A DNA stretch of 40,383 bases, taken from positions 1 through 40,383 of the forward strand of contig MUNB01000011.1 of assembly GCA_002154345.1 (NCBI GenBank), in the 5' to 3' direction. Made by a program: the position numbers and the translations under genes. Below the pieces are notes generated by a model, which was given only the letters and a program-made list of their open reading frames with translations, was not told the origin of the DNA and did not search any database. Shown here piece by piece: positions 27,921-36,415 of the stretch; position 1 is the stretch's first letter; the number at the start of each line of letters is the position of its first letter. Source of the DNA: Streptomyces griseus (GTDB taxonomy: Bacteria; Actinomycetota; Actinomycetes; Streptomycetales; Streptomycetaceae).

Positions 27921-27972
27921 GTGGACAGCGCAACTGAACAGCAAAGCTAAACAGTCAATCTGAACAGCATTG
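27921..27972. repeat. 13-bp periodic repeats in the MarR/enolase divergent promoter
   Basis: Four units start at 27921, 27934, 27947 and 27960, each with ACAG at the fifth base; the best copies are CTGAACAGCAAAG and CTGAACAGCATTG. The last includes an 11-bp palindrome, CAGCATTGCTG (27965-27975), just before a TAGAGT that could be the enolase -10. They are likely regulator-binding sites, perhaps for the adjacent MarR protein. Confidence 0.65.
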
Positions 27973-28033
27973 CTGTAGAGTTATGCCGTCGCGGCCCGCG
28001 CCGGCGCTGTCGCAAGATCGCCGCGGCACGTGA

Positions 28034-29353
<1,320 letters not shown>

Positions 29354-29402
29354 GGAGGAACGGGCCGCAGGGTTCTCGGCCGGTCCGCGCCGGCACGCGA
29401 AC

Positions 29403-29444
29403 GGGCGGCCTCCGGTGGACAGGTACGTCCATCGGAGGCCGCCC
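29403..29444. terminator. Strong bidirectional terminator after enolase
   Basis: An 18-bp stem (29403-29420 with 29427-29444), interrupted only by one G-U pair, closes a 6-nt loop (AGGTAC). It lies 49 bp after the enolase stop and about 90 bp from the stop of the convergent secreted-protein gene, so it can serve both. Confidence 0.9.
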
Positions 29445-29534
29445 TCCGTTCGCGGCGAGGCTGGTCCGGGCCGCCGGACACCGGACCGGCTCACCGCTCC
29501 CGGGTCACCGGGTCCGGGCCGAAAGGGACCCGGG

Positions 29535-31724
29535 TCAGGGGAAGTTGACGACGGTCGAAGGGATCGTCGATGTTCCCGAGGTGGGGGAGCCGGTGTTGTT
29601 GATGACGTGCTCGTACTGGCCGTTGCCGCCGAGCGAGACGACGAGCAGGTTGTGGAACTTCACGCCGGGCTTGACCGGGGCCTTGAAGCCGTGGCCCTGG
29701 ATGATGGTCGGGTCGACGTTGTAGTAGCAGTAGCTGCCCATGCCCCAGCCCTCGTGCTGTTCGACCGAGTCGTCGACCCGGTAGGCGGCGTAGCCCTTCG
29801 TGTCGCCGTTCTGGATCGCCTCCTGGTTCGGGGCGTCGTAGGCCTTCTCGTTCTGGAAGAAGATCGTGCGGCCGCGCTCGCCGTACCACTCCACGTCGTA
29901 CTTGTTGAAGTGCTCCACGAACAGCCCGGTCGCCAGCACGTCGTCACCGTTGACGCGGACACCGTAATCGGCCCGGTTGGTCTCCCAGCCCCAGCCCTCG
30001 CCGTGGTCCGCGCGCCACACCCAGGTGTGGTCGATGATCGTGTCGTCGCTGTTGACGACGATGCTGGTGGTCGCCTTGCCGGGACCGGCCCCGCCGATCC
30101 GCACGAACACGTCCTGCAGCGACGTCGGGTTCGCCGAGTGATCGGCGGACGCGCCCTGCGGGCCGACCTCCAGCAGGGTCGGCGAGTTGACGGGGCCGGC
30201 GTCGATGAGGAAGCCCGCCAGCTTCACCCCGTCGACATCGGCGACCTTCATCGCCGTCACGCCGTTGTCCGGGATGATCGTGGCCAGACCGAGGCCCAGG
30301 ACGACCGTGTCGGCCCGGTTGACGTTGATGGTCTGGTCGATGTGGTAGACGCCGGGCGTGAAGAGCAGGTTCAGCCCCTGTGCGAGCGCGGCGTTGATCG
30401 TCGCGGCCGTGGCGCCCTGCTTGACGACGTAGAAGCGGTTCAGCGGGATGGACTCGCCCTGCTGGGCTCCGCCGTCCCATGAGACGCCGCGCGCGTTGAC
30501 GCGCTTGGCGGGGACGAAGACCTTGTACTCGTTGCCGTCGAGGTAGAGGAACGGCTTCTCGCGCGAGATCGGGGTGGTGTCCAGCGTGGTGTACGGCGGG
30601 TCCGGGTAGCTCGCCGCCGGTGCGCCCTGGACGCCGGAGAACGTCATGTTCCACACGGCGTTGGTCCAGCCGCCCACGGAGCTGTCGCGGGTGTACCACT
30701 GCTGCTGGGAGTACGGTCCGACCGTGCCGTCGATCTTGGAGTCGGCGATGTAGCCGCCGCTGGCCCAGCCGTATCCGTCGGGCGCGAGGTTCAGCCCGCC
30801 CTTGACGTGCATCCGGCGGAAGGGCGCGGCCTGGGAAACGGCCCAGCGGTTGGTGCCGTTGACCGGGTTGAGGGTCAGGTTCTCCGCCGAACGCCAGAAG
30901 TTCTGGGTCGCGTTCCCGTCGAACCAGCCCGCGTCGACCGTCACATCACCGTTGAACGTGGTGTCGTTCGGGTTGAGGCCGAGACCGGCGATCTGCGTGT
31001 AGAAGCCGATCTGCGCGTTGAGATTGTTGTACGTGCCCGGCTTGAAGAGGAGCGCGTGCCGGCCGTTGCCGAACTGGGCCTCCTCCTGCTGCTCGAAGAT
31101 CGCGTCGACCTTGCCCTGGATGTCGGGCGTGGACGGGCCGAAGACGTGGACGTTGGGACCGAGATCGCCGCCGCCCGGGATCTCCGGACCGCCGCCGTCA
31201 CGGGTGCCGAAGACCTTGAACTCCCAGAGCGAGTAGCCGTATCCGGTGGCCCGCTCGGTGCCGGTCAGACGCACGTGGCGCGCGTCGCCGGAGACGTTCA
31301 CGGTCTCGTTGCCGCCCGCCGAAGTGGTGGTGCTGTAGGCGGTCGTCCAGTTGCTGCCGTCGGCCGAGATCTCGATGCGGTAGCTCTTCGCGTGCGCGGC
31401 CTCCCAGGAGAGTTCGACCCGGCTGAGCGCGGCCGGGGAGCCGAGGTCGATCCGTATCCACTGAGGATCGCCGAACGCGCTGGACCAGCGTGTCCCGCCG
31501 TCCCCGTCGACGGCGTTCCCCGCGGCCGTGCCGCCGTTCTCCTCGCTCGACGCGGTCACCGCGGCGCCCTGGGAGAGCAGGACGGGAGCGGCCTGCGCCG
31601 GAGCCGCCTGCACGGTCGCGAGGAGCGCCGCGACCAGCGTGGTGACGAGGGCGAGGGCGAGGGTGCGCCATCGGTGGGATGCGGCCATCGGGGGCCGCGA
31701 GGGTCTGACGAGGGCAACGGACAT
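29535..31724 (-). CDS. Secreted CBM32-like plus parallel beta-helix protein, probable polysaccharidase
   Basis: A 729-residue exported protein. A signal peptide (about 1-45, ending APAQAA) precedes an F5/8 type C (CBM32-like) domain at about 47-170 (VDGDGGTRWSSAF, WIRIDLG, YGYSLWEFKVFG). A Gly/Pro linker and a long region rich in repeated beta-strand and Asn/Gly turns follow, typical of right-handed beta-helix enzymes such as GH55/GH87 or pectate-lyase-like proteins. No family signature could be assigned with confidence. The divergent gene encodes a GH16 laminarinase with closely similar CBM domains, so beta-glucan binding or cleavage is inferred. AGGAGA precedes ATG 31722-31724. Confidence 0.8.
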   Translation of the reverse strand: MSVALVRPSRPPMAASHRWRTLALALVTTLVAALLATVQAAPAQAAPVLLSQGAAVTASSEENGGTAAGNAVDGDGGTRWSSAFGDPQWIRIDLGSPAALSRVELSWEAAHAKSYRIEISADGSNWTTAYSTTTSAGGNETVNVSGDARHVRLTGTERATGYGYSLWEFKVFGTRDGGGPEIPGGGDLGPNVHVFGPSTPDIQGKVDAIFEQQEEAQFGNGRHALLFKPGTYNNLNAQIGFYTQIAGLGLNPNDTTFNGDVTVDAGWFDGNATQNFWRSAENLTLNPVNGTNRWAVSQAAPFRRMHVKGGLNLAPDGYGWASGGYIADSKIDGTVGPYSQQQWYTRDSSVGGWTNAVWNMTFSGVQGAPAASYPDPPYTTLDTTPISREKPFLYLDGNEYKVFVPAKRVNARGVSWDGGAQQGESIPLNRFYVVKQGATAATINAALAQGLNLLFTPGVYHIDQTINVNRADTVVLGLGLATIIPDNGVTAMKVADVDGVKLAGFLIDAGPVNSPTLLEVGPQGASADHSANPTSLQDVFVRIGGAGPGKATTSIVVNSDDTIIDHTWVWRADHGEGWGWETNRADYGVRVNGDDVLATGLFVEHFNKYDVEWYGERGRTIFFQNEKAYDAPNQEAIQNGDTKGYAAYRVDDSVEQHEGWGMGSYCYYNVDPTIIQGHGFKAPVKPGVKFHNLLVVSLGGNGQYEHVINNTGSPTSGTSTIPSTVVNFP

Positions 31725-31790
31725 GTCTGATCTCCTGAAAGGTCAGGTGGGCGGGGGTGGAACAGGTGCGGACTCGTGCTCCCACAGAGG

Positions 31791-31806
31791 GAGAGAGCGC
31801 TCTCTC
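31791..31806. promoter_or_regulatory. Palindromic operator, beta-helix gene side
   Basis: GAGAGAGCGCTCTCTC is a perfect 16-bp palindrome with a GCGC centre, as in LacI-family operators. It sits at the expected start point of the leftward promoter 31816-31844, where a bound repressor would block initiation. Confidence 0.75.
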
Positions 31807-31815
31807 GGTAGCCGA

Positions 31816-31844
31816 ATGATTCTCCCGTGTTTCCGTCACGTCAA
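31816..31844 (-). promoter_or_regulatory. Candidate promoter for the secreted beta-helix gene
   Basis: On the minus strand TTGACG (31839-31844) and AATCAT (31816-31821) are 17 bp apart. The palindromic operator follows just downstream. Pattern match only. Confidence 0.55.
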
Positions 31845-31989
31845 GAGTTGTGCACAGAAAGGCCGCGGCTTGTCGGCCGGACCATCCGATGTTTCATCTC
31901 CTGAAAGGGCAGAGGCAGTTGACCAGGCATCAGAACGACAAGTCGGGCCCCGGCGGTGAGGGTCTCTTGAATCAACTCGACCGCGACTC

Positions 31990-32018
31990 TTGACGGTTCA
32001 CTCAGCTCCCGCCAGTCT
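31990..32018 (+). promoter_or_regulatory. Candidate promoter for the GH16 gene
   Basis: TTGACG (31990-31995) and CAGTCT (32013-32018) are 17 bp apart, mirroring the leftward promoter, with the second operator just downstream. The -10 is weak. Confidence 0.5.
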
Positions 32019-32027
32019 CCCCACTGC

Positions 32028-32043
32028 GGGGGAGCGCTCTCTC
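32028..32043. promoter_or_regulatory. Palindrome-like operator, GH16 side
   Basis: GGGGGAGCGCTCTCTC matches the perfect palindrome at 31791-31806 in 14 of 16 positions and keeps the GAGCGCTC core. It overlaps the predicted GH16 transcription start, 33 bp before the gene. Confidence 0.7.
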
Positions 32044-32075
32044 GGCCCAACCCCCTCACAGAGCAAGGAGTTCGC

Positions 32076-33812
32076 ATGGAAGCCCGTGGAACACCACGGT
32101 TGCGCGGTGCCCTGGCGGTCATGGCCGCCGTGGCCCTCCTGTTCACCCTCTCGGTGGCCGTCTCCCCGGAACGCGCCGCCGCCGCGGCCGTTCTCGTCTC
32201 CCAGGGAAAGCCGGCGACCGCCTCCAGCACCGAGGCGCCCTTCACCGCCGCGTCGGCCGTGGACGGCGACCGGGCCACCCGATGGTCCAGCGCCTTCACC
32301 GACGACGAGTGGATCCGCATCGACCTGGGCGCGAGCACCTCGATCGGGCAGGTCGTCCTCGACTGGGAGGCCGCGTACGCCAAGGGCTACCGGCTGGAGG
32401 TCTCCGCCGACGGAACCGACTGGACGACGATCCACTCCACCACGGCCGGCTCCGGCGGCGTCGAGACCCTGACGGTCTCCGGAACCGGCCGCTACATCCG
32501 GATGCGCGGCACCGAGCGCGCCACCGCCTGGGGCTACTCCCTCCACGAGTTCCAGGTCTACTCCACCACCGACGGCGGCACCGCCCCCGGCGACGACGTC
32601 CTGCTCTCCTACGGCAAGGCCGGCTCCGCCTCGACCTCCCAGCACGACGGCACCTGCTGGGAGTGCTCGCCGGACAAGGCCTTCGACCGTGACCCGGCCA
32701 GCCGCTGGGCCACCAGCCCCGAGGGCGGCTGGACCGACCAGGGCTGGATCGCGGTCGACCTCGGCGCCCGCGCCGAGATCCACCGGGTCGTCCTCCAGTG
32801 GGACCCGGCCCACGCCAGGGCCTACCGGATCGAGGTCTCCAACAACGGGACCGACTGGACGACGATCCACTCCACCACCACCGGCACCGGGTTCAAGGAG
32901 ACGCTGGACGTCAGCGGCGCCGGCCGGCACGTACGCCTGTACGCCACCCAGCGCAGCGGCGCATACGGTTACTCGCTCTGGGAGTTCCAGGTCTGGGGCA
33001 CCGGCGGAGCGCCGAACCCCGCACCGCCGCTGCCGGCCGACCCCACGTACGACCGGCTGGTCTTCAGCGACGAGTTCAACGGCCCCGCGGGCGCCGCGCC
33101 CGACCCCGCCAAGTGGGTCCCGGAGACGGGCACCGGCCCCAACAACGAGCTGGAGTACTACACGAACAACAAGAACGCCGCCCAGGACGGCAACGGCAGT
33201 CTCGTCCTGGAGGCCCGCCGCGAGGAGACCCCGGGTTCCGCCTGCCCGCCCGACCCGCTGAGCGGCAGCACCACATGCCAGTACACCTCGGCGCGGCTCA
33301 ACACCTACGGGAAGTTCCAGTTCACCTACGGCCGGGTCGAGGCGCGCATCAAGGTCTCCGGCACGCAAGGGCTCTGGCCCGCGTTCTGGATGCTGGGCGC
33401 GGACTACTTCGACCAGGGCCGCCCGTGGCCCTACACCGGCGAGATCGACATCATGGAGCACGTCGGCAAGGAGCCGAACACCACCTACTCCACCCTCCAC
33501 GCGCCCGCGTACAACGGCGCGGCCGGCTACGGAGCCCCGTACTCCCTGCCCGGGGGCGCGGACTTCGCCGACGACTTCCACACCTTCGCCGTGGACTGGG
33601 ACAGCAAGGGCATGACGTTCCGGGTCGACGGCCAGGTGACGCACACGGTCGACAAGGAGGAGCTGGAGGGCACCCGCGGTCCCTGGGTGTTCGACCACGA
33701 CTTCTTCCTCATCCTCAACAACGCGGTCGGCGGTGACTGGCCCGGACCGCCGGACGCCACCACCCGCTTCCCGCAGAAGCTGAGCATCGACTACGTCAAG
33801 GTCTGGCAGTAG
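32076..33812 (+). CDS. Secreted GH16 endo-beta-1,3-glucanase with two CBM32-like domains
   Basis: A 578-residue exported enzyme. A signal peptide (about 1-37) is followed by two F5/8 type C/CBM32-like domains (about 38-165 and 175-315), a Pro-rich linker and a GH16 domain (about 330-578). The catalytic motif is E456-I-D458-I-M-E461 in GEIDIMEH, nucleophile and acid/base of the family. Supporting features are LVFSDEFNG at the domain start and GLWPAFWMLG. The fit is to laminarinase-type endo-1,3-beta-glucanases acting on fungal or algal glucans. Two CBMs bind substrate. CBM1 is very similar to the one in the divergent gene, pointing to shared origin and co-regulation. A terminator hairpin follows. 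Confidence 0.93.
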   Translation: MEARGTPRLRGALAVMAAVALLFTLSVAVSPERAAAAAVLVSQGKPATASSTEAPFTAASAVDGDRATRWSSAFTDDEWIRIDLGASTSIGQVVLDWEAAYAKGYRLEVSADGTDWTTIHSTTAGSGGVETLTVSGTGRYIRMRGTERATAWGYSLHEFQVYSTTDGGTAPGDDVLLSYGKAGSASTSQHDGTCWECSPDKAFDRDPASRWATSPEGGWTDQGWIAVDLGARAEIHRVVLQWDPAHARAYRIEVSNNGTDWTTIHSTTTGTGFKETLDVSGAGRHVRLYATQRSGAYGYSLWEFQVWGTGGAPNPAPPLPADPTYDRLVFSDEFNGPAGAAPDPAKWVPETGTGPNNELEYYTNNKNAAQDGNGSLVLEARREETPGSACPPDPLSGSTTCQYTSARLNTYGKFQFTYGRVEARIKVSGTQGLWPAFWMLGADYFDQGRPWPYTGEIDIMEHVGKEPNTTYSTLHAPAYNGAAGYGAPYSLPGGADFADDFHTFAVDWDSKGMTFRVDGQVTHTVDKEELEGTRGPWVFDHDFFLILNNAVGGDWPGPPDATTRFPQKLSIDYVKVWQ

Positions 33813-33823
33813 CAGACCGCGCA

Positions 33824-33876
33824 CCGGGGCGGCCGGGCGGCGGCAGGACCCGCCGCCGCCCGGACGCCCGCCCCGG
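33824..33876. terminator. Bidirectional terminator between GH16 and DUF3048 genes
   Basis: Arms 33833-33843 and 33853-33863 pair perfectly over 11 bp, and outer arms 33824-33832 and 33868-33876 add 9 bp with a 4-nt bulge. The hairpin fills the 66-bp gap between convergent stops. Confidence 0.88.
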
Positions 33877-33878
33877 CT

Positions 33879-34856
33879 TCAGCTGCCTGTCCCGGACTCG
33901 GCGCCCCCGCGAGGCGCGTACAGAATCCAGAGCGGCCCGTCGGCGAGATCGACCCGCCGCCCGTCGGCGCCGGTGTACACCGTGTCCGCGTCGGCCGCGC
34001 TCCGCGACCACCGTGCCTCGTACGTCCGGCCGTCGCGCAGGACGACCGCGCTGCCCGACCCCACGGTCTCGGTGAACGGGGTGACGTTCCCGGACCGGTC
34101 GCTGAAGTCCGACGGGCGGACGGTCACGTCCTGGACGACGACCGTCCCGGCCCCGATCCGCTCGCCGTCCGCGGTACGGGCGGGGGAGCCGTCCAGGGCG
34201 ACCAGCCAGCGGTCGCGTTCGGCGGACCAGGTGAAGGTCACGGACGCGGACGGATAGCGGATCGTCCGGCTGTCCTCCGGCTCGCCACCGGGCGGCGGCG
34301 GGCCCTTCTTCAGCCCCAGCTCCTCGACGGCGTCCACACCGGAGGCGGTGAACGGAATCCGCTCCGGCCGGAGATAGAGATTGTGCGGTGCGGGCCGGTC
34401 CTGGCCGCGGAAGTACGCCCCCGGCGCCTCCGAGGGCGGCACGGCCTCCAGCGGCGCGCGGTCGATGACTGGCAGCAGCCTGCTCTGCGCCCCGGAGAAG
34501 GCCAGCGTCGGCCGGTCGAACTGCCGCAGCAGCTCCAGATCGGTCTCCCGTGCGCTGCGCACCGGGCCGACGACCGGTGGCAGATCGGAGGAGTAGACGG
34601 CGAGGATCCGGCTGAGACCGGCCTCCACCTGCTCGACGTAGACGATGTCGGCCCGCTCCAGACCGGTGTGGGGGCGTGCGGGCGCCACATTGTCGATCTT
34701 CACGGCGAGTACGTCGGCGGTCCTGCCCGCACCGGACGGGGAACTGCTGCTGGGCGACGGCGACGAACCGTCCCCGCCCGTGCACGCGGCGGTCACGGCC
34801 AGCAGGAGCGCGGTGAACAGCGCTGCGACCGAGGTCCTGACTCCGGCTGCGGACAT
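33879..34856 (-). CDS. DUF3048 (YerB-like) lipoprotein
   Basis: A 325-residue predicted lipoprotein. The signal has a hydrophobic core and lipobox VTAAC with Cys25, followed by a Ser/Pro-rich tether. The mature part has the DUF3048 pattern: LAVKIDNVAPARPHTGLERADIVY, SRILAVYSSDLPPVVGPVRSAR and PHNLYL, with a C-terminal half (GTVVVQDV, LWILYAP). DUF3048 proteins are found on the surface of many Gram-positive bacteria, and their biochemical role is not established; a cell-envelope role is inferred. The start at 34854-34856 gives a proper signal peptide. It diverges from the TetR gene across a 197-bp gap. Confidence 0.9.
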   Translation of the reverse strand: MSAAGVRTSVAALFTALLLAVTAACTGGDGSSPSPSSSSPSGAGRTADVLAVKIDNVAPARPHTGLERADIVYVEQVEAGLSRILAVYSSDLPPVVGPVRSARETDLELLRQFDRPTLAFSGAQSRLLPVIDRAPLEAVPPSEAPGAYFRGQDRPAPHNLYLRPERIPFTASGVDAVEELGLKKGPPPPGGEPEDSRTIRYPSASVTFTWSAERDRWLVALDGSPARTADGERIGAGTVVVQDVTVRPSDFSDRSGNVTPFTETVGSGSAVVLRDGRTYEARWSRSAADADTVYTGADGRRVDLADGPLWILYAPRGGAESGTGS

Positions 34857-35011
34857 GGCGACCGCCCTTCCGGGGCGTCGGCCGGCGGTGGTGGCGGAGC
34901 TCCGCCGTGTCGCGGCCCCTCATCCATCATCACGCGTCCGGCGCGCCGGTGGTTGCGCCGGACGGAAGCCTCTGCCCAGGAACGGCACCGAAATCGGCCT
35001 CGAACGGCTCC

Positions 35012-35049
35012 GGAACCGTACGGAGTGAGCACTCACTCCGTACGGTTCC
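35012..35049. promoter_or_regulatory. 38-bp palindrome before the TetR start, likely autoregulatory operator
   Basis: Two exact 18-bp arms (35012-35029, GGAACCGTACGGAGTGAG, and its complement 35032-35049) flank a 2-nt centre. It ends 4 bp before the TetR ATG. GAGTGAG..CTCACTC half-sites are typical of TetR operators, so bound repressor would block its own gene. As RNA it could also form a hairpin covering the ribosome site. Confidence 0.88.
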
Positions 35050-35053
35050 CGCC

Positions 35054-35680
35054 ATGACCGAGAAGCCGACGACCCGTCGCCGTGCGGCGGGCATGAGCCC
35101 CGATCGGCGCCGCGAAATGATCGTCGAGGCGGCCATTCCCCTCATCGCCGCGTACGGCGCCGCCGTCACCACCGCCGAGGTCGCCCGCGCCGCCGGTATC
35201 CGCGAGGCGACGATCTTCCGCGTCTTCGCCGACAAGGAGGAGCTTCTGGACGCCTGCATGACCGAGGCGATGCGCCACGACCACGCCGTACGCGAGCTGA
35301 TGTCCGTCCCCGCCGACCTCCCGATCGCCGACCGCCTGGCCGAGGCCGTCGACGCCCTGGAGGCGCACCTGGACCGGATGGGCGCCATCGCGGGATCACT
35401 CCACGCCTCCGGCCACCGCCGCCGCGACGCGCCGGCGGGCGAGCAGGCCCGCGGCATGGGGCGTGAGGAGTCGATGGCCGCGATCCGGAGCGCGGTCGCC
35501 GAGCTCCTGGCACCCGACGCCGCGTCCTTCCGGCTCCCCGTGGAACAGGCCGCCGCGCTCTTCCTGGGCCTGCTGTTCACCCGCCCGCACCCCGGCGACC
35601 CGGCACGCCTCACCGGGAGCGGGCTGGCCGAGGTCTTCCTCCACGGCGCGCTCGCCCCGACACCGGGAGCGGACCGATGA
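35054..35680 (+). CDS. TetR-family transcriptional regulator
   Basis: A 208-residue regulator. The N-terminal HTH covers about residues 18-62 (REMIVEAAIPLIAAYGAAVTT, AEVARAAGIREATIFRVFADKEELL). The rest is an alpha-helical ligand/dimerisation domain. ATG 35054 is used; the frame stays open upstream through the palindrome to 34907, but that segment is low-complexity and would bury the operator. There is no clear ribosome site. No adjacent enzyme or pump is co-transcribed, so its regulon may be limited to itself or lie elsewhere. Confidence 0.9.
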   Translation: MTEKPTTRRRAAGMSPDRRREMIVEAAIPLIAAYGAAVTTAEVARAAGIREATIFRVFADKEELLDACMTEAMRHDHAVRELMSVPADLPIADRLAEAVDALEAHLDRMGAIAGSLHASGHRRRDAPAGEQARGMGREESMAAIRSAVAELLAPDAASFRLPVEQAAALFLGLLFTRPHPGDPARLTGSGLAEVFLHGALAPTPGADR

Positions 35681-35971
35681 CCATGCCCTCGCCCCGCTGA
35701 CCGGATCCGGAATGACCGACGGAACGCGGACCGCCCTCGCGCTGATACCCATCGCGGAGGGAGCGGTCCTGGTGGCGGGAGCGCCGACCCGGCCGGACGT
35801 GCCGGAGCGCCGGGCGTCGTAGCGTGGCGGGATGCTCCGGCCGGACATGGCTGGAACTGCTCTGCGCCGCGCACCCGATTCCGCTTCCGAAGGCGCTGTT
35901 CGCTCTCTACGGTTGCATCAGCGACGGTTCACGTGCCCGTACGCTGCGACAGGTGAGGCGGAGGGGGTTCG
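35681..35971. other. Intergenic region after the TetR gene
   Basis: About 290 bp without a confident gene. A 36-codon frame (ATG 35712-35714, stop 35820-35822; MTDGTRTALALIPIAEG...) has no clear ribosome site or recognisable family. The last 60 bp must hold the promoter and leader of the amyloid-motif gene pair; I see no clear -35/-10. Confidence 0.5.
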
Positions 35972-36415
35972 GTGGAAGCCGAGTTGACGGCACTGGCGGC
36001 ATCGGGTGCGACGACGTTCGTGGGGCTGATGGCGACCGAGGCCTGGACGCAGGTGCGCGGGCGCGTGGCCCGGTTCCTGGGCCGGGGCGAGGACGACGAG
36101 ACGATCGACGCCGAGCTGGAGGAGTCCCGCGAAGAACTGATCGCCGCACGGCGGAACGGCGACGAGGACGGCGCGGCGGACGTCGCGGCCGAGTGGCGGA
36201 TCAGGATCCGCCGGGCGCTGCGCGACAACCCCGAGGCCGAGCAGGAGCTGCGGGCCATCCTCGACGAGCTGGCGCCCCAGCATGATGCCGGCCCCACTGT
36301 GGCGATCAACCACAACACGATCCACGGCGGCCACTACAACGCCCCGGTGATCATGGCTCAGTGGGTCAACGACGGCGTAACCCCCACGTCCCGGCGGGGG
36401 CCGGGCAGCGCGTGA
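35972..36415 (+). CDS. Small helical protein with C-terminal amyloid-like signalling motif (candidate cell-death effector)
   Basis: A 147-residue protein. Residues 1-37 form a hydrophobic/amphipathic helix pair (LTALAASGATTFVGLMATEAW, VRGRVARFLGR). Residues 42-101 are charged helices. Residues 110-137 (INHNTIHGGHYNAPVIMAQ, then DGVT) resemble the bacterial amyloid signalling sequences (BASS; RHIM/PP-like) found in NLR-associated proteins of multicellular bacteria. A membrane-active N-terminal effector domain joined to such a motif is the known plan of these pairs, so a lethal or pore-forming role triggered by the downstream NLR is inferred, not shown. The start is GTG 35972 after a GGCGGAGGGGG ribosome site. 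The stop overlaps the next start (GTGA 36412-36415). Confidence 0.85.
   Translation: MEAELTALAASGATTFVGLMATEAWTQVRGRVARFLGRGEDDETIDAELEESREELIAARRNGDEDGAADVAAEWRIRIRRALRDNPEAEQELRAILDELAPQHDAGPTVAINHNTIHGGHYNAPVIMAQWVNDGVTPTSRRGPGSA

Larger units (their letters stand above)
31730..31912. repeat. Duplicated 17-bp ribosome-site block
   Basis: ATCTCCTGAAAGGTCAG (31730-31746) recurs as ATCTCCTGAAAGGGCAG (31896-31912), 16 of 17 identical. On the minus strand the first is the Shine-Dalgarno region of the secreted beta-helix gene. The second lies upstream of that gene's promoter, before a 14-codon frame (MVRPTSRGLSVHNS). It may be the remnant of a duplication. Confidence 0.6.

Noticed and set aside
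31841..32383. Minus-strand frame of 180 codons across the divergent promoter and GH16 start
   Set aside because: It covers the GH16 signal peptide and promoter on the other strand and has no recognisable domain.
35712..35822. Possible 36-residue small gene after the TetR gene
   Set aside because: No clear ribosome site or known family; kept only as a note in the intergenic entry.
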